Below are positions 51,066 to 61,868 of a DNA stretch of 64,000 bases, piece after piece. A program made the position numbers and the translations under genes. Position 1 is the stretch's first letter; each line of letters opens with the position of its first letter. Source of the stretch: Nitrosomonadaceae bacterium (GTDB lineage: Bacteria > Pseudomonadota > Gammaproteobacteria > Burkholderiales > Nitrosomonadaceae); contig JAAZZR010000002.1 of NCBI GenBank assembly GCA_014237605.1, positions 1-64,000 of the forward strand, in the 5' to 3' direction. Under the pieces are notes generated by a model that had not been told where the DNA came from, made no database searches, and saw only the letters and a program-made list of their open reading frames with translations.

Positions 51066-51770
51066 ATGAGTTTAGGATTAGTCGGCCGTAAAATTGGCAT
51101 GACCCGTATTTTTACAGATGATGGACATAGTCAGCCAGTAACGGTTCTTGATGTGTCTAATAATCGAGTCACGCAAATAAAAACTCCTGATACTGATGGA
51201 TATTCAGCTGTGCAGGTAACTTTCGGTAAACGCAGGGCAAGTCGTGTCAATAAACCCTTGGCAGGTCATTTTGCTAAGGCTGCAGTTGAGGCGGGTCATA
51301 TAATTAGGGAATTCAGGGTAACAAATGAGCAGTTGTCAACTCTGAAGCCAGGTGTTGTTGTAAATACTGAGATCTTTCAGGTAGGTCAAAGAGTAGATAT
51401 AACCGGCATAACCATTGGCAAGGGTTTTTCTGGTGTAATCAAGCGTCATCACTTTACTTCAAATCGTGCCAGTCACGGTAATTCAAAGGCTCATAATAAA
51501 CCGGGTTCTATAGGCATGTGTCAGGATCCTGGCCGTGTATTTCCTGGAAAACGGATGGCAGGACATTTAGGTACTGTTCGGAAGACGACGCAAAACTTAG
51601 AGGTTTTGCGTATAGATGCTGAAAAAGGTTTGCTTCTAATAAAGGGAGCTATTCCCGGTTCAAAGGGTGGCGATGTGTTGGTGCACCCAAGCTTTAAAAT
51701 TACAAGTATAAAGCAGGCTGCAAGTAAGATTGCTGATGGTAGTAAGAAAGATAAAAAGGCGGGTTCATAA
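51066..51770 (+). CDS. rplC: 50S ribosomal protein L3
   Basis: Early-assembly large-subunit protein near the peptidyl-transferase centre. 234 residues against 209 in E. coli. Core motifs [24 protein letters not shown] and [16 protein letters not shown] (site of Gln/N5 methylation region in homologs) are present. The extra length is a C-terminal tail ([20 protein letters not shown]), basic like the S3 tail in the same operon. Stop overlaps the rplD ATG by one base. Confidence 0.95.
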   Translation: MSLGLVGRKIGMTRIFTDDGHSQPVTVLDVSNNRVTQIKTPDTDGYSAVQVTFGKRRASRVNKPLAGHFAKAAVEAGHIIREFRVTNEQLSTLKPGVVVNTEIFQVGQRVDITGITIGKGFSGVIKRHHFTSNRASHGNSKAHNKPGSIGMCQDPGRVFPGKRMAGHLGTVRKTTQNLEVLRIDAEKGLLLIKGAIPGSKGGDVLVHPSFKITSIKQAASKIADGSKKDKKAGS

Positions 51771-52390
51771 TGGAGCTTAAGCTTATTGGTAATGACGGTC
51801 AGTCCGCTAAAGATATTTCTGCATCAGATGCTTTGTTTGGACGTGAGTATAATGAAGCTCTTGTTCATCAGTTAGTAACCGCTTATATGGCTAATGCTCG
51901 AAGCGCTAATCGAGCGCAAAAAGGGCGAGCTGATGTTAATAAATCTACGCGTAAACCGTGGAACCAAAAGGGAACGGGGCGTGCACGTGCAGGCATGGCT
52001 TCTAGTCCATTGTGGCGTGGTGGTGGTCAGATATTTCCTAGTAGCCCAAGTGATAATTTCAGTCATAAAGTAAATCGTAAGATGTATCGTGCTGGAATGA
52101 GTACTATTTTGTCGCAACTGGTGCGTGATAGTCGATTATCGGTCGTAGATGAATTTACGGTAGATAGCCCAAAAACAAAATTATTATCACAAAAATTAAA
52201 AGATATGGGTTTGAAAGAGGTGATGCTTATTACAGATAAAATAGATGAAAATCTTTATTTGTCTTCGCGTAATCTTCCAAATGTAATGGTGGTAGAGGTG
52301 GGTCATGCCGACCCAGTAAGTCTCCTGCGTTATGACAAAATAATAATGACTCAAAGTGCGGTAACAAAAATTGAGGAGATGCTGTCATGA
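51770..52390 (+). CDS. rplD: 50S ribosomal protein L4
   Basis: Lines the peptide exit tunnel and, in relatives, represses the S10 operon. 206 residues. The tunnel loop [27 protein letters not shown] near residue 58-84 is intact. Coupled to rplC (TAATG) and to rplW (ATGA overlap of 4 bases). Confidence 0.95.
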   Translation: MELKLIGNDGQSAKDISASDALFGREYNEALVHQLVTAYMANARSANRAQKGRADVNKSTRKPWNQKGTGRARAGMASSPLWRGGGQIFPSSPSDNFSHKVNRKMYRAGMSTILSQLVRDSRLSVVDEFTVDSPKTKLLSQKLKDMGLKEVMLITDKIDENLYLSSRNLPNVMVVEVGHADPVSLLRYDKIIMTQSAVTKIEEMLS

Positions 52391-52722
52391 GCATACAAAC
52401 TTTTAGTCAAGATCGATTGATGCAAGTATTGCTAAAGCCTCAGGTGTCTGAAAAAGCCACATTTATAGTAGAAAAGAATAATCAAATAATCTTTCGTGTA
52501 ATACAGAATGCCACTAAACCTGAGATACAAGCAGCCGTTGAATTGATGTGGAAGGCGCAGAAAATAGAAGTTACGGGGGTGCAAGTGTCAAATGTTAAGG
52601 GTAAAGAGAAAAGATTCGGTCGTTTTATGGGACGGAGAACAAATTGGAAGAAGGCCTATGTCAGTATAAAGTCTGGTCAAGAAATTAATTTCTCTGAAAT
52701 AGCTCAGGTGGAGAGTAAATAA
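52387..52722 (+). CDS. rplW: 50S ribosomal protein L23
   Basis: Exit-tunnel rim protein and docking site for trigger factor and SRP. 111 residues, slightly longer than E. coli (100). [22 protein letters not shown] and [22 protein letters not shown] are conserved. Overlaps both neighbours by 4 and 1 bases. Confidence 0.95.
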   Translation: MSIQTFSQDRLMQVLLKPQVSEKATFIVEKNNQIIFRVIQNATKPEIQAAVELMWKAQKIEVTGVQVSNVKGKEKRFGRFMGRRTNWKKAYVSIKSGQEINFSEIAQVESK

Positions 52723-53561
52723 TGGCACTGATTAAAGTCAAACCAACTTCTCCAGGGCGGCGCGGGCTTATTAAGGTTGTTAATAAGGACTTGCATAAGG
52801 GTGCGCCCTATTCCAAATTAGTAGAGAAACAAAGTCGTACTGCTGGCCGTAATAATTCTGGGCGTATTACTACACGTCATATGGGTGGTGGCCATAAACA
52901 ACATTATCGTATAATTGATTTTCGTCGTAAGAAAGATGGAATTGCTGCTAAAGTTGAACGATTAGAATATGATCCAAACAGAAGTGCAAATCTAGCTTTG
53001 CTTTGTTATGTTGACGGTGAGCGTGCCTATATTGTTGCTCCTAAGGGGGTTGTTGTAGGAGCGCAGTTAATGAGTGGTGTAGATGCGCCAATAAAAAATG
53101 GCAATGCGCTTCCATTACGTAACATTCCAGTTGGCACTACAATTCACTGCGTTGAATTGTCCCCAGGAAAAGGTGCGCAGCTTGCTCGTTCTGCTGGTAC
53201 TTCAACGCAGCTATTAGCTCGTGAAGGTGATTATGCGCAATTAAGACTTCGCTCAGGTGAGATTCGTAAAGTACATATTAATTGTCGCGCCACAATTGGT
53301 GAGGTAGGTAATTCTGAGCATAATCTTCGATCAATTGGTAAAGCAGGTGCGAATAGATGGCGTGGTATTAGGCCAACTGTTCGTGGTGTTGTAATGAATC
53401 CAATAGACCATCCGCATGGTGGTGGTGAAGGTAAGACTGCGGCAGGAAGGCATCCAGTTAGTCCTTGGGGGACTCCGGCAAAAGGTTATCGCACTCGTAG
53501 TAATAAACGTACGGACGGAATGATTGTACGCCGTCGTTATTCGAATAAGAACAAGGGATAA
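52722..53561 (+). CDS. rplB: 50S ribosomal protein L2
   Basis: Needed for subunit joining and peptidyl transfer. 279 residues. [22 protein letters not shown] near residue 47-68 and the C-terminal [17 protein letters not shown] with the functional His are intact. Start overlaps the rplW stop (TAATG). Confidence 0.96.
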   Translation: MALIKVKPTSPGRRGLIKVVNKDLHKGAPYSKLVEKQSRTAGRNNSGRITTRHMGGGHKQHYRIIDFRRKKDGIAAKVERLEYDPNRSANLALLCYVDGERAYIVAPKGVVVGAQLMSGVDAPIKNGNALPLRNIPVGTTIHCVELSPGKGAQLARSAGTSTQLLAREGDYAQLRLRSGEIRKVHINCRATIGEVGNSEHNLRSIGKAGANRWRGIRPTVRGVVMNPIDHPHGGGEGKTAAGRHPVSPWGTPAKGYRTRSNKRTDGMIVRRRYSNKNKG

Positions 53562-53567
53562 TAAATC

Positions 53568-53846
53568 ATGGCTCGTTCCGTAAAAAAAGGCCCATTTGTT
53601 GATTTGCATTTGAAAGAAAAAGTAGAGGCCGCACGTGCAATTAAGGATAGGCGTCCTATTAAAACATGGTCACGTCGTTCTACAGTATTGCCTGATTTTA
53701 TTGGCCTTACTATTGCAGTACATAATGGTAGACAACATATTCCTGTTTTCGTAACTGAGAATATGGTAGGACATAAGCTGGGTGAGTTCTCTCATACTCG
53801 TACTTTTAAAGGGCATTCTGCAGACCGTAAAGTAGTAAAAAAATAG
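53568..53846 (+). CDS. rpsS: 30S ribosomal protein S19
   Basis: Head protein contacting the A-site finger. 92 residues. [11 protein letters not shown] start, then [23 protein letters not shown] and [16 protein letters not shown]. 6 bp after rplB. Confidence 0.96.
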   Translation: MARSVKKGPFVDLHLKEKVEAARAIKDRRPIKTWSRRSTVLPDFIGLTIAVHNGRQHIPVFVTENMVGHKLGEFSHTRTFKGHSADRKVVKK

Positions 53847-53859
53847 GAGTAATTGAAGT

Positions 53860-54207
53860 ATGCAAACATCTGCTGTGTTACGAGGGGTTCGATTATCTGA
53901 GCAAAAAGGGCGATTGGTGGCAGACCAGGTCCGTGGATTGCCGGTAGACCGCGCATTAAATCTTCTTGCTTTTAGTCCAAAAAAGGGCGCGGTGATTATT
54001 CGAAAATTATTAGAATCTGCTATTGCTAATGCCGAACATAATGATGGAGCAGATATTGATGAATTAAAGGTGTCGACTATATATATCGATCGTGGCCCAT
54101 CAATGATGCGAACAAGTGCTCGTGCAAAAGGTCGTGGTAATCGTATTATTAAGCCAACATGTCATATTTTTTTAACCGTGGGCGATATGGTTGGTAACCA
54201 AAAATAG
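53860..54207 (+). CDS. rplV: 50S ribosomal protein L22
   Basis: Exit-tunnel protein with a long beta-hairpin. 115 residues. [20 protein letters not shown], then the hairpin [25 protein letters not shown] containing the constriction-forming segment. GGAG precedes the ATG. Confidence 0.95.
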   Translation: MQTSAVLRGVRLSEQKGRLVADQVRGLPVDRALNLLAFSPKKGAVIIRKLLESAIANAEHNDGADIDELKVSTIYIDRGPSMMRTSARAKGRGNRIIKPTCHIFLTVGDMVGNQK

Positions 54208-54224
54208 GGGCTTATAAAGTTATT

Positions 54225-55298
54225 ATGGGACAAAAAATACATCCAACAGGTTTTCGACTTTCAGTACAGAAAAACTGGTCATCAAAGTGGTACGCTAACA
54301 AAGCAAATTTTCCAATAATGTTGCAGGAAGATATAAAAGTTAGAGATTATCTAAAGAAAAAACTATCTCATGCGTCAGTTAGTCGTATAACTATTGAGCG
54401 TCCGTCTAAGAATGCACGCTTTACAATTTATACTTCTCGCCCTGGTATTGTAATTGGCAAAAAGGGCGAAGATATTGAGTTTCTCCGTGGAGAGCTACAA
54501 AAGCGAATGGGCGTTCCGGTGCATGTAAATATTGAAGAAATTCGGAAGCCTGAAATTGATGCACAGCTAATCTCTGATAATATTGCTCAGCAATTAGAGA
54601 AGCGTATTATGTTTCGCCGTGCAATGAAACGTTCGATACAAAATGCTATGCGCTTAGGTGCTAAGGGTATAAAAATACAGAGTGCCGGGCGACTTAACGG
54701 GATTGAAATTGCGCGGTGTGAATGGTACCGCGAAGGTCGAGTTCCGCTTCATACTCTTCGTGCTGATATTGATTATGGGACTTCGACAGCCCAGACCACT
54801 TATGGGGCTATAGGCATTAAAGTATGGGTGTTTAAGGGCGAAATTATGGGTCGTAGTGATCAGTCTTTGTTGGGCGCTTCGCCTTCAGATAAAACCCAGG
54901 AATTAGATAAGGAAAAGAAAAAGAAGCGTCTAGTAGCCAAACCAACTTCTAAGAAAATAAAGCCCGCGATTGATGCAAAGCCAGTTAAGACTGCAGGCAA
55001 ATCAACTGCTGCAAAGGTTAAGGTTAAAGTTGAAGTAAAAGTAAAAGATAAACCGGCTGCTAGCAAGAAAAAAATTATTGCTAAAAAAGTCACGAAGAGT
55101 GCAGCTAAGGAAACTTCTGTTGTAAAAAAAGAGTCGGCAACGAAAAAAATTAAGTCTGCCGCAGAAAAAATTGATGCATCAACTGCAACTAAGAAGCCTG
55201 CAACTAAGAAGTCTGCAACTAAGAAGTCTGCAACTAAGAAGTCTGCAACTAAGGATACTGTAAAAACGCCGGGAGCTAAAGATGCAACAACCAGCTAG
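54225..55298 (+). CDS. rpsC: 30S ribosomal protein S3 with a long Lys/Ala-rich C-terminal tail
   Basis: mRNA-entry protein of the 30S head. 357 residues against about 230 in E. coli. The normal core runs from [21 protein letters not shown] through the KH-domain loop [13 protein letters not shown] to [17 protein letters not shown] near residue 212. Then about 140 residues rich in Lys, Ala, Thr and Ser, resembling histone H1 or AlgP-type tails, with five KSATK-like units coded by a 15-bp repeat. The tail is in frame to the end and overlaps the rplP start by 17 bp, so it is not an ORF artefact after a lost stop. Likely a disordered, RNA- or DNA-binding extension; function inferred. Confidence 0.93.
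   Translation: MGQKIHPTGFRLSVQKNWSSKWYANKANFPIMLQEDIKVRDYLKKKLSHASVSRITIERPSKNARFTIYTSRPGIVIGKKGEDIEFLRGELQKRMGVPVHVNIEEIRKPEIDAQLISDNIAQQLEKRIMFRRAMKRSIQNAMRLGAKGIKIQSAGRLNGIEIARCEWYREGRVPLHTLRADIDYGTSTAQTTYGAIGIKVWVFKGEIMGRSDQSLLGASPSDKTQELDKEKKKKRLVAKPTSKKIKPAIDAKPVKTAGKSTAAKVKVKVEVKVKDKPAASKKKIIAKKVTKSAAKETSVVKKESATKKIKSAAEKIDASTATKKPATKKSATKKSATKKSATKDTVKTPGAKDATTS
55185..55259 (+). repeat. 15-bp tandem repeat in the rpsC tail
   Basis: Five units of GCAACTAAGAAGTCT; the first has CCT and the last diverges to GCAACTAAGGATACT. Each adds five residues (ATKKS), so copy number can change without breaking the frame. Confidence 0.9.
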
Positions 55299-55698
55299 AA
55301 CAAAATACCGTAAACAACAAAAGGGTCGTAATAACGGTATGGCTACCCGTGGAACAAAAGTTAGCTTTGGAGAATTTGGTCTAAAAGCGATTACAAGTGG
55401 TCGTCTAACTGCGCGTCAGATTGAAGCTGCCCGTAGAGCCATGACTCGTCATATAAAACGGGGTGGTCAAGTTAGAATTCGTATTTTTCCAGATAAACCA
55501 ATATCTCAAAAGCCTGCAGAAGTTCGTATGGGTGGTGGTAAAGGTAACCCTGAGTATTTTGTTGCACAGATAAAACCGGGTAAGATGTTATACGAGATGG
55601 ATGGAGTTGATGAAACAATGGCAAGGGAAGCGTTTCGCTTGGCCGCTGCTAAACTTCCGGTTAGGACTACTTTTGTTATTAGACAACTAGGCGGTTAA
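55282..55698 (+). CDS. rplP: 50S ribosomal protein L16
   Basis: Organises the A-site tRNA binding region. 138 residues. [17 protein letters not shown] start, [22 protein letters not shown], and [19 protein letters not shown] are conserved. GGGAG lies 7 bases upstream, inside the coding end of rpsC. It overlaps rpsC by 17 bp in another frame, an unusual arrangement produced by the S3 tail. Confidence 0.95.
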   Translation: MQQPARTKYRKQQKGRNNGMATRGTKVSFGEFGLKAITSGRLTARQIEAARRAMTRHIKRGGQVRIRIFPDKPISQKPAEVRMGGGKGNPEYFVAQIKPGKMLYEMDGVDETMAREAFRLAAAKLPVRTTFVIRQLGG

Positions 55699-55700
55699 TT

Positions 55701-55895
55701 ATGAAAGCAAGTGAATTAAGAGATAAAACCCCATTAGAATTGCAGAAGGAGTTATTAGCAATGCTAAAGGTGCAATTTGGTCTACGGATGCAACATGCCA
55801 CACAACAATTAACAAATCATAATCAGTTACGTTATGTGCGTCGGGATATTGCACGTATTAGAACTATACTTGGTCAAAAAGTGAAACAATCATGA
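55701..55895 (+). CDS. rpmC: 50S ribosomal protein L29
   Basis: Small exit-site protein next to L23. 64 residues. [21 protein letters not shown] then [14 protein letters not shown]. Stop overlaps rpsQ start (ATGA). Confidence 0.95.
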   Translation: MKASELRDKTPLELQKELLAMLKVQFGLRMQHATQQLTNHNQLRYVRRDIARIRTILGQKVKQS

Positions 55896-56131
55896 GTAAA
55901 GATAATATGAGCGGTACCCTCATAGGTAGAGTAACAAGTGATAAAACAGATAAGACTATAACTGTATTAGTTGAGCGAAAAGTAAAGCATCCGCTCTATG
56001 GTAAAATTATAACTAAATCAAAAAAATATCATGTCCATGATGAAGAAAATGAATTTCATCAAGGCGACTTGGTAAATATTAAAGAATGTAAGCCTATTTC
56101 CAAAACTAAAGCATGGTGTGTAGCCAAGTGA
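55892..56131 (+). CDS. rpsQ: 30S ribosomal protein S17
   Basis: Primary 16S rRNA binder. 79 residues. [30 protein letters not shown] then [18 protein letters not shown]. Last gene of the S10 cluster before a 259-bp gap with a promoter. Confidence 0.95.
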   Translation: MSKDNMSGTLIGRVTSDKTDKTITVLVERKVKHPLYGKIITKSKKYHVHDEENEFHQGDLVNIKECKPISKTKAWCVAK

Positions 56132-56390
56132 TGATGGAATAAATAGGTATTCAATAAATAGAAATTAATTTTAACATTTGAGTTTTTTAGCTTGTTTATT
56201 AGGTGGTGTGACAGTATAATTGGCGCCCTCTAGAGTATTAATAGTCTAGAAATATTCAATTTTTTTAATTCAAGCTGAGCTGTAAATAAATTAATTACAG
56301 CAAGCAGCATAACACCCCGACGGGATCCAAAACTATCCAGGCATTTAGGATGTCTTAAATGTAGGAAAAGTTGGATAGAGTGAGTAAAAA
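56132..56390. other. Gap between the S10 and spc clusters
   Basis: Holds a promoter (56192-56220), an imperfect inverted repeat TCTAGA-N10-TCTAGA (about 56230-56251), and hairpin GCTGTAA/TTACAGC (56279-56301) in the leader of rplN. No gene seen. A long leader at this point suggests separate control of the spc cluster. Confidence 0.55.
56192..56220 (+). promoter_or_regulatory. rplN: Sigma-70 promoter of the spc cluster
   Basis: TTGTTT (56192-56197), 17-base spacer, perfect TATAAT (56215-56220), about 170 bases before rplN. Confidence 0.6.
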
Positions 56391-56759
56391 ATGATTCAAA
56401 TGCAGTCAGTTTTGAAAGTTGCGGATAATACAGGTGCGCGTTCCGTAATGTGTATTAAGGTATTGGGTGGCTCCAAAAGGAGATACGCTGGTATCGGTGA
56501 TCTTATTAAAGTTAGCATAAAAGATGTCACTCCAAGAGGGCGCGTTAAAAAGGGTGAGGTTTATAATGCGGTAGTAGTGCGTACAGCTAAAGGCATACGT
56601 AGGACTGATGGCTCCTTGATAAAATTTGATAAGAATGCAGCAGTGTTATTAAATGCAAAATTAGAGCCTATAGGGACACGTATTTTTGGTCCAGTAACAC
56701 GTGAATTGCGTAATGCGCGATTTATGAAGATTGTATCGCTTGCGCCAGAAGTTCTTTAA
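56391..56759 (+). CDS. rplN: 50S ribosomal protein L14
   Basis: Subunit-interface protein. 122 residues. [28 protein letters not shown] start, [20 protein letters not shown] and the end [12 protein letters not shown]. First gene of the spc cluster after the promoter gap. Confidence 0.96.
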   Translation: MIQMQSVLKVADNTGARSVMCIKVLGGSKRRYAGIGDLIKVSIKDVTPRGRVKKGEVYNAVVVRTAKGIRRTDGSLIKFDKNAAVLLNAKLEPIGTRIFGPVTRELRNARFMKIVSLAPEVL

Positions 56760-56780
56760 GCGTGAAGTAAGGAGCGCAGC

Positions 56781-57098
56781 ATGAAAAAAATTAAGAAAGG
56801 TGATGACGTAATTGCCATAACTGGTAAAGATAAGGGTAAGCGCGGAACAGTGCTGCGTGTAGTAGATGATTCCTTACTGGTAGTTGAAGGTATTAATAAA
56901 GTAAAAAAACATACTAAAGCTGATCCTAACAAAGGGACTGCTGGTGGCATAGTTGAAGTAGCAAAGCCAATTCAGATTTCAAATGTTGCAGTTTATAATT
57001 CAGCAACAAAAAAAGCTGATAGAGTTGGGATTAAAACTTTGGAAGATAAGCGTAAAGTTCGTTATTTTAAATCTAATGGCGAATTAGTCGACATTTAA
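56781..57098 (+). CDS. rplX: 50S ribosomal protein L24
   Basis: Assembly initiator of the 50S subunit. 105 residues. [26 protein letters not shown] is the KOW motif; [25 protein letters not shown] follows. AAGGAG lies upstream. Confidence 0.95.
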   Translation: MKKIKKGDDVIAITGKDKGKRGTVLRVVDDSLLVVEGINKVKKHTKADPNKGTAGGIVEVAKPIQISNVAVYNSATKKADRVGIKTLEDKRKVRYFKSNGELVDI

Positions 57099-57110
57099 AC
57101 TGAAAAAAAT

Positions 57111-57650
57111 ATGGCCCGTTTACTAGAATTTTACCGAGATACAGTTACTAAAGAGTTAGTGGAGCAATTTTCCTATAAGTCTGTTATGGAGGTTCCGCAA
57201 ATTACAAAAATTACGCTCAATATGGGTGTTGGTGAGGCGGTAGCTGATAAAAAAGTATTAGACCACGCGGTTTCAGACATGCAAAAGATAGCCGGACAAA
57301 AGCCCGTTATTACTAAGGCAAAAAAATCCATAGCGACATTTAAGGTTCGTGATGGCTATCCAGTGGGTTGCATGGTGACGCTGCGTCGTGTGCAGATGTA
57401 TGAGTTTTTAGATAGGCTGATAAGTATTGCGATTCCTCGTATTCGTGATTTTCGTGGAATATCTGGAAAGGCTTTTGATGGTCGTGGAAACTATGGAATG
57501 GGCGTTAAAGAGCAGATCATTTTCCCGGAAATAGACTACGACAAGGTGGATGCATTGCGTGGCATGAATATAACTATTACAACTACTGCTAAAACTGATG
57601 CGGAAGCTAAAGCATTGCTAGCGGCATTTAAATTTCCATTTAAAAAATAA
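57111..57650 (+). CDS. rplE: 50S ribosomal protein L5
   Basis: 5S rRNA-binding protein. 179 residues. [37 protein letters not shown], and [29 protein letters not shown] are conserved. Confidence 0.96.
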   Translation: MARLLEFYRDTVTKELVEQFSYKSVMEVPQITKITLNMGVGEAVADKKVLDHAVSDMQKIAGQKPVITKAKKSIATFKVRDGYPVGCMVTLRRVQMYEFLDRLISIAIPRIRDFRGISGKAFDGRGNYGMGVKEQIIFPEIDYDKVDALRGMNITITTTAKTDAEAKALLAAFKFPFKK

Positions 57651-57657
57651 AGGTAAT

Positions 57658-57963
57658 ATGTCTAAAGTATCTCTAATCAATCGTGATTTAAAAAGAAGAA
57701 AAACCGTTAAAAAATTTGCCGCTCAACGTGCTGAGATATTGGCTGTTATTAATGATAAAAATATGAGCGAAGAAGAGCAACAATCTGCCAGAAATAAATT
57801 ACAGATGTTACCTAGGAATGCAAGTCCCGTTCGACTCCGAAATCGTTGTATGCTGACAGGTCGCCCTAGAGGGGTTTATAGCAAGTTTGGATTGGGTCGA
57901 AGTAAGCTGCGTGAAATTGCAATGAATGGTCAAATCCCAGGAATTATGAAAGCTAGTTGGTAG
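57658..57963 (+). CDS. rpsN: 30S ribosomal protein S14 (zinc-free form)
   Basis: Head protein. 101 residues, the long zinc-free form: [28 protein letters not shown] has a single Cys rather than the CxxC pairs of short S14. 7 bp after rplE. Confidence 0.95.
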   Translation: MSKVSLINRDLKRRKTVKKFAAQRAEILAVINDKNMSEEEQQSARNKLQMLPRNASPVRLRNRCMLTGRPRGVYSKFGLGRSKLREIAMNGQIPGIMKASW

Positions 57964-58021
57964 TAATAAAATTGGAAAAATATAAATGTTAGTTAAAAAT
58001 TGGATTACGTGAGGTGCCTAA

Positions 58022-58417
58022 ATGAGCATGAGTGACCCTATCGCTGATATGTTGACACGCATACGTAATGCGCAGCGGGCTGATAAAAAAATCGTTACAA
58101 TGCCTTCCTCAAAATTAAAGCAATCAATTGCTATGGTGTTGAAAGATGAAGGTTATATTGAGTATTTTACTGTACGTGATATCGATAATAAGTCAGTCAT
58201 GGATGTTGGTTTAAAATACTATGCAGGGCTCCCTGTGATTGAGAAAATCGATCGTGTGAGTCGCCCTGGTTTGCGTATTTATAAGCCTAACAATAGTCTT
58301 CCTAAGGTTATGAATGGTTTGGGTGTTGCTATTATTTCAACCTCTAAAGGCGTTATGACAGAGCGGAAAGCACGTGCCAATGGAATTGGGGGTGAAGTCT
58401 TATGTATAGTAGCCTAG
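58022..58417 (+). CDS. rpsH: 30S ribosomal protein S8
   Basis: Binds 16S helix 21 and in E. coli represses the spc operon. 131 residues. [20 protein letters not shown] start and [26 protein letters not shown] end are conserved. GAGGTG lies upstream of the ATG. Confidence 0.95.
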   Translation: MSMSDPIADMLTRIRNAQRADKKIVTMPSSKLKQSIAMVLKDEGYIEYFTVRDIDNKSVMDVGLKYYAGLPVIEKIDRVSRPGLRIYKPNNSLPKVMNGLGVAIISTSKGVMTERKARANGIGGEVLCIVA

Positions 58418-58430
58418 GGGTGTTGATTAT

Positions 58431-58964
58431 ATGTCACGAATAGCTAAAGAGCCTGTATCAATCCCAGCAAATGTTGAAGTAGATTTGTCTGCTTCGGCTG
58501 TTTCGGTTAAGGGTCCGCTTGGTAAGCTGCAGTGGAGTATTAATTCTGACGTAACTGTTGAACATAAGGATGATAATTTGCTCGTTAAGGTTGCTAATAA
58601 CTCTAGGCAAGCTAATGCTATGTCTGGAACAATGCGATCTTTGCTAGCTAATATGGTGCAGGGCGTATTGAAGGGATATGAGAAGAAATTATTATTGGTA
58701 GGAGTTGGATACCGTGCTAAAGCTGATAAAGAGAATCTAAATCTTACTCTTGGTTTTTCACACCCAGTTGTTTATAAGTTGCCTGAAGGTATTAAAGCAG
58801 AAACTCCTTCACAAACTGAAATAGTAATTAAGGGAATTGACAAACAAAAGGTTGGTCAAGTAGCTGCAGAAGTTCGTGCATTCCGGAAGCCGGAGCCTTA
58901 TAAGGGAAAGGGTGTTCGTTATGTGGATGAGGTTATTGTTATGAAAGAAGCTAAGAAGAAATAA
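58431..58964 (+). CDS. rplF: 50S ribosomal protein L6
   Basis: Binds near the GTPase centre. 177 residues. [18 protein letters not shown] start, LVGVGYRAK and the C-terminal signature [16 protein letters not shown] are intact. Confidence 0.95.
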   Translation: MSRIAKEPVSIPANVEVDLSASAVSVKGPLGKLQWSINSDVTVEHKDDNLLVKVANNSRQANAMSGTMRSLLANMVQGVLKGYEKKLLLVGVGYRAKADKENLNLTLGFSHPVVYKLPEGIKAETPSQTEIVIKGIDKQKVGQVAAEVRAFRKPEPYKGKGVRYVDEVIVMKEAKKK

Positions 58965-58975
58965 ATGAGATATTT

Positions 58976-59332
58976 ATGCAGAATTTAATACAATCCCGTT
59001 TGCGTCGTGCACGAAGAACTCGTGCAAAAATTGCCGAATTGAAAATAGTGCGTTTAACTGTGCATCGAACAAATTGTCATATTTATGCGCAAGTTATTGA
59101 TCATACAAGTGGCAATGTTTTAACTAGCGCTTCTACAATTGAGCCCGAAATTCGTAAAGAGCTATCTGGCGGGGGTTCGGTAGGTGCTGCATCAGTTATA
59201 GGTAAACGAATAGCTGAAAAGGCAACTAAAATTGGAATTACTAAAGTAGGATTTGATCGTTCTGGTTTTAAATATCATGGACGGATTAAGGCATTAGCTG
59301 AGGCTGCTCGTGAGCATGGTTTGGTATTTTAA
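58976..59332 (+). CDS. rplR: 50S ribosomal protein L18
   Basis: 5S rRNA binder. 118 residues. [25 protein letters not shown] then [24 protein letters not shown]. Confidence 0.95.
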   Translation: MQNLIQSRLRRARRTRAKIAELKIVRLTVHRTNCHIYAQVIDHTSGNVLTSASTIEPEIRKELSGGGSVGAASVIGKRIAEKATKIGITKVGFDRSGFKYHGRIKALAEAAREHGLVF

Positions 59333-59345
59333 TTAAGGATTATTA

Positions 59346-59885
59346 ATGGCTAAATCGCAAAGAAATCAAGGAAAGAACCCACAAGGTGAAGATCGTGGGG
59401 ATGGTCTTAAAGAGAAAATGGTCGCGATTAATCGTGTCACTAAAGTAGTTAAGGGTGGTCGTATTCTTGGCTTTGCAGTTTTATCTGTTGTTGGTAATGG
59501 AGATGGTAGTGTTGGTATGGGGAAGGGGAAATCTCGTGAAGTACCTGTTGCTGTACAAAAATCCATGGATGAAGCTAGACGGAAATTGATTAAAGTGAAT
59601 TTAAAGAATGGCACCTTGCAACATGCTGTTATAGGTACTCATGGTGCTGCTAAAGTATACATGCAGCCTGCTTCAGAAGGTACTGGGATTATAGCTGGGG
59701 GACCAATGCGGGCTGTCTTTGAAGTATTGGGCGTACACGATATAACTGCTAAGTGCATTGGTTCAAGAAATCCATACAATGTAGTACGTGCTACTTTGCA
59801 AGGCTTAGAGTCAATGAATACTCCGGCTGATATTGCTGCAAAGCGTGGTAAAAGCGTTGAAGAAATAATGGAGTTAGTTTCGTAA
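59346..59885 (+). CDS. rpsE: 30S ribosomal protein S5
   Basis: Fidelity and mRNA-helicase-region protein. 179 residues. [33 protein letters not shown], then [23 protein letters not shown], ending near [10 protein letters not shown]. Stop overlaps the rpmD ATG (TAATG). Confidence 0.95.
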   Translation: MAKSQRNQGKNPQGEDRGDGLKEKMVAINRVTKVVKGGRILGFAVLSVVGNGDGSVGMGKGKSREVPVAVQKSMDEARRKLIKVNLKNGTLQHAVIGTHGAAKVYMQPASEGTGIIAGGPMRAVFEVLGVHDITAKCIGSRNPYNVVRATLQGLESMNTPADIAAKRGKSVEEIMELVS

Positions 59886-60073
59886 TGAGCGATAAAAATA
59901 AAAAGATCAAAGTGACTTTGGTTAAGAGTTTAATCGGAACTAAGAAATCTCACCGTGCAACAGTTCGTGGGTTAGGTTTGCGTAAAATAAATAGTAGTGC
60001 CGAATTAGAAAATACTGCAGCAGTGCGAGGTATGATTAATAAAATTTGTTATCTTCTGAAGTGTGAATCTTAA
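59885..60073 (+). CDS. rpmD: 50S ribosomal protein L30
   Basis: Small 62-residue protein. [27 protein letters not shown] is the family motif. Overlaps rpsE by one base. Confidence 0.94.
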   Translation: MSDKNKKIKVTLVKSLIGTKKSHRATVRGLGLRKINSSAELENTAAVRGMINKICYLLKCES

Positions 60074-60074
60074 A

Positions 60075-60506
60075 ATGAAACTTAATTCGATAAAGCCAGC
60101 TAATGGATCAACTTTCTCTCGGCATCGTGTAGGGCGAGGAATAGGTTCTGGGTTTGGTAAGACAGCTGGTCGCGGTCATAAGGGACAAAAATCAAGAGCA
60201 GGTGGGTTTCATAAGGTTGGATTTGAGGGCGGTCAAATGCCTCTACAACGTCGTTTGCCGAAACGTGGTTTCGCTTCTGTTACAAAAGGAAATACTGCCG
60301 AAGTTAAATTGTCAGCATTAGATAAACTGCCAGTAGATACTATTGATATAAAGGTATTGAAGCAAGCAGGAGTAATTTCTAAGTCAGTTTTAGCTGCTAA
60401 AGTTATTCTGTCAGGCAATATAAATCGAGCAGTTAAGTTACAAGGTATTCATGTTACTAAAGGTGCGAAAGCTGCTATTGAAACCTCAGGTGGCAGCATT
60501 GAATAA
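60075..60506 (+). CDS. rplO: 50S ribosomal protein L15
   Basis: Late-assembly 50S protein. The track starts at GTG 60063 inside rpmD; ATG 60075 ([12 protein letters not shown]) is the family start and gives 143 residues. [27 protein letters not shown] and [17 protein letters not shown] are intact. Confidence 0.95.
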   Translation: MKLNSIKPANGSTFSRHRVGRGIGSGFGKTAGRGHKGQKSRAGGFHKVGFEGGQMPLQRRLPKRGFASVTKGNTAEVKLSALDKLPVDTIDIKVLKQAGVISKSVLAAKVILSGNINRAVKLQGIHVTKGAKAAIETSGGSIE

Positions 60507-60523
60507 GGCCAAAAGGACAAAAA

Positions 60524-61850
60524 TTGGCTGCTAAAGGCAAATCAACGGGCGGGTCTGATAAGCTTGCTGATATGAAGCGCAGGCTTTGGTTCTTATTGCT
60601 TGCACTTGTAGTTTATAGAATTGGCGCCCATGTACCGGTTCCTGGAATTGATCCCGTAGTTTTAAAAGATTTATTTGATCAGCAAGCAGCTGGAATTATA
60701 GGTATGTTTAATATGTTTTCGGGTGGCTCGCTATCCCGATTCTCAGTGTTCGCTTTGGGAATCATGCCTTACATTTCCGCCTCGATTATTATGCAGCTTG
60801 GTACGGTAGCTTTTCCATACTTAGAAGCAATAAAGAAAGATGGCGAGGCTGGGAAAAGAAAAATTACCCAATATACTCGCTATTTTACGCTTTGCTTAGC
60901 GCTGGTACAGGGTTATGGCATATCAATTGCGTTACAGACACAGGCTGGATTGGTAATTGAGCCAGGGCCAACATTTGTTGCTTTTACTGTAATAACTTTG
61001 GTGACTGGTACTATTTTCCTGATGTGGTTGGGAGAGCAAATAACAGAACGCGGTATAGGTAACGGTATTTCTTTAATAATTTTTGCAGGTATTGTAGCTG
61101 GATTACCAAGTGCAATTGGCGGGACACTAGAATTAGTAAGCACTGGTGCAATGCATTCATTAGTGGCTCTTGCGATTTTTATTGCAATAGCTTTAGTTAC
61201 AGCATTTGTGGTTTTTGTAGAGCGTGGGCAACGAAAAATCTTAGTAAATTATGCTAAGCGACAGGTGGGACGGAAGGTTTATGGGGGTCAAAGTTCTCAT
61301 TTGCCATTAAAGCTTAATATGGCTGGTGTTATTCCACCAATATTTGCATCAAGTATCATTTTATTTCCAGCTACTTTAGCGGGGTGGTTTGCTACAGGAG
61401 AAAACATGGTTTGGTTGAAGGATGTAAGTGGCGCCTTATCTCCAGGGCAACCTATTTATGTGCTGATGTATGCATTAATGATTATATTTTTCTGCTTTTT
61501 TTATACTGCATTGGTATTTAATCCAAAGGAAACTGCTGATAATTTAAAGAAAAGTGGTGCTTTTATTCCGGGAATACGCCCTGGAGATCAAACAGCAAAG
61601 CACATTGAAAAAATTATGCTGAGACTAACTATGGTAGGGGCAATATATTACTTCGGTTTGTTTGTTGCCAGAATTTCTAATTTTAAAATGGAATGTGCCG
61701 TTCTATTTTGGCGGGACTTCATTATTGATTATTGTTGTTGTAACAATGGACTTTATGTCACAAATCCAAGCTTATATGCAGTCACATCAGTATGATAGTT
61801 TATTAAAAAAGTCTAATTTTAAAGGCGGTGGCGGTTTATCAACTAGATAA
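60524..61850 (+). pseudogene. secY: Preprotein translocase SecY with a 2-bp deletion near the C-terminus
   Basis: Channel of the Sec translocon. From TTG 60524 the frame gives a normal SecY ([13 protein letters not shown], the plug and [25 protein letters not shown], later [22 protein letters not shown]) up to RLTMVGAIY near residue 375. It then turns to [18 protein letters not shown] and stops at 61795. The frame two bases over carries the true end, [21 protein letters not shown] to KGGGGLSTR, stop at 61848-61850. Restoring TA in CAATATATTACTT gives GAIYITSV and a 442-residue protein, close to E. coli's 443. Without it the last membrane span and the ribosome- and SecA-binding C-tail are lost. 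SecY is essential, so base error or slippage repair is likely. Confidence 0.88.
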
Positions 61851-61868
61851 TTAGAGCTTCCAGAATTG

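Noticed and set aside
55185-55259. CRISPR-like short repeats
   Set aside because: Contiguous 15-bp units without spacers, in frame within rpsC; coding tandem repeat.
61640-61660. Programmed frameshift in secY
   Set aside because: There is no slippery heptamer with downstream structure, secY has no such frameshift in related bacteria, and a lost TA unit explains the sequence simply.
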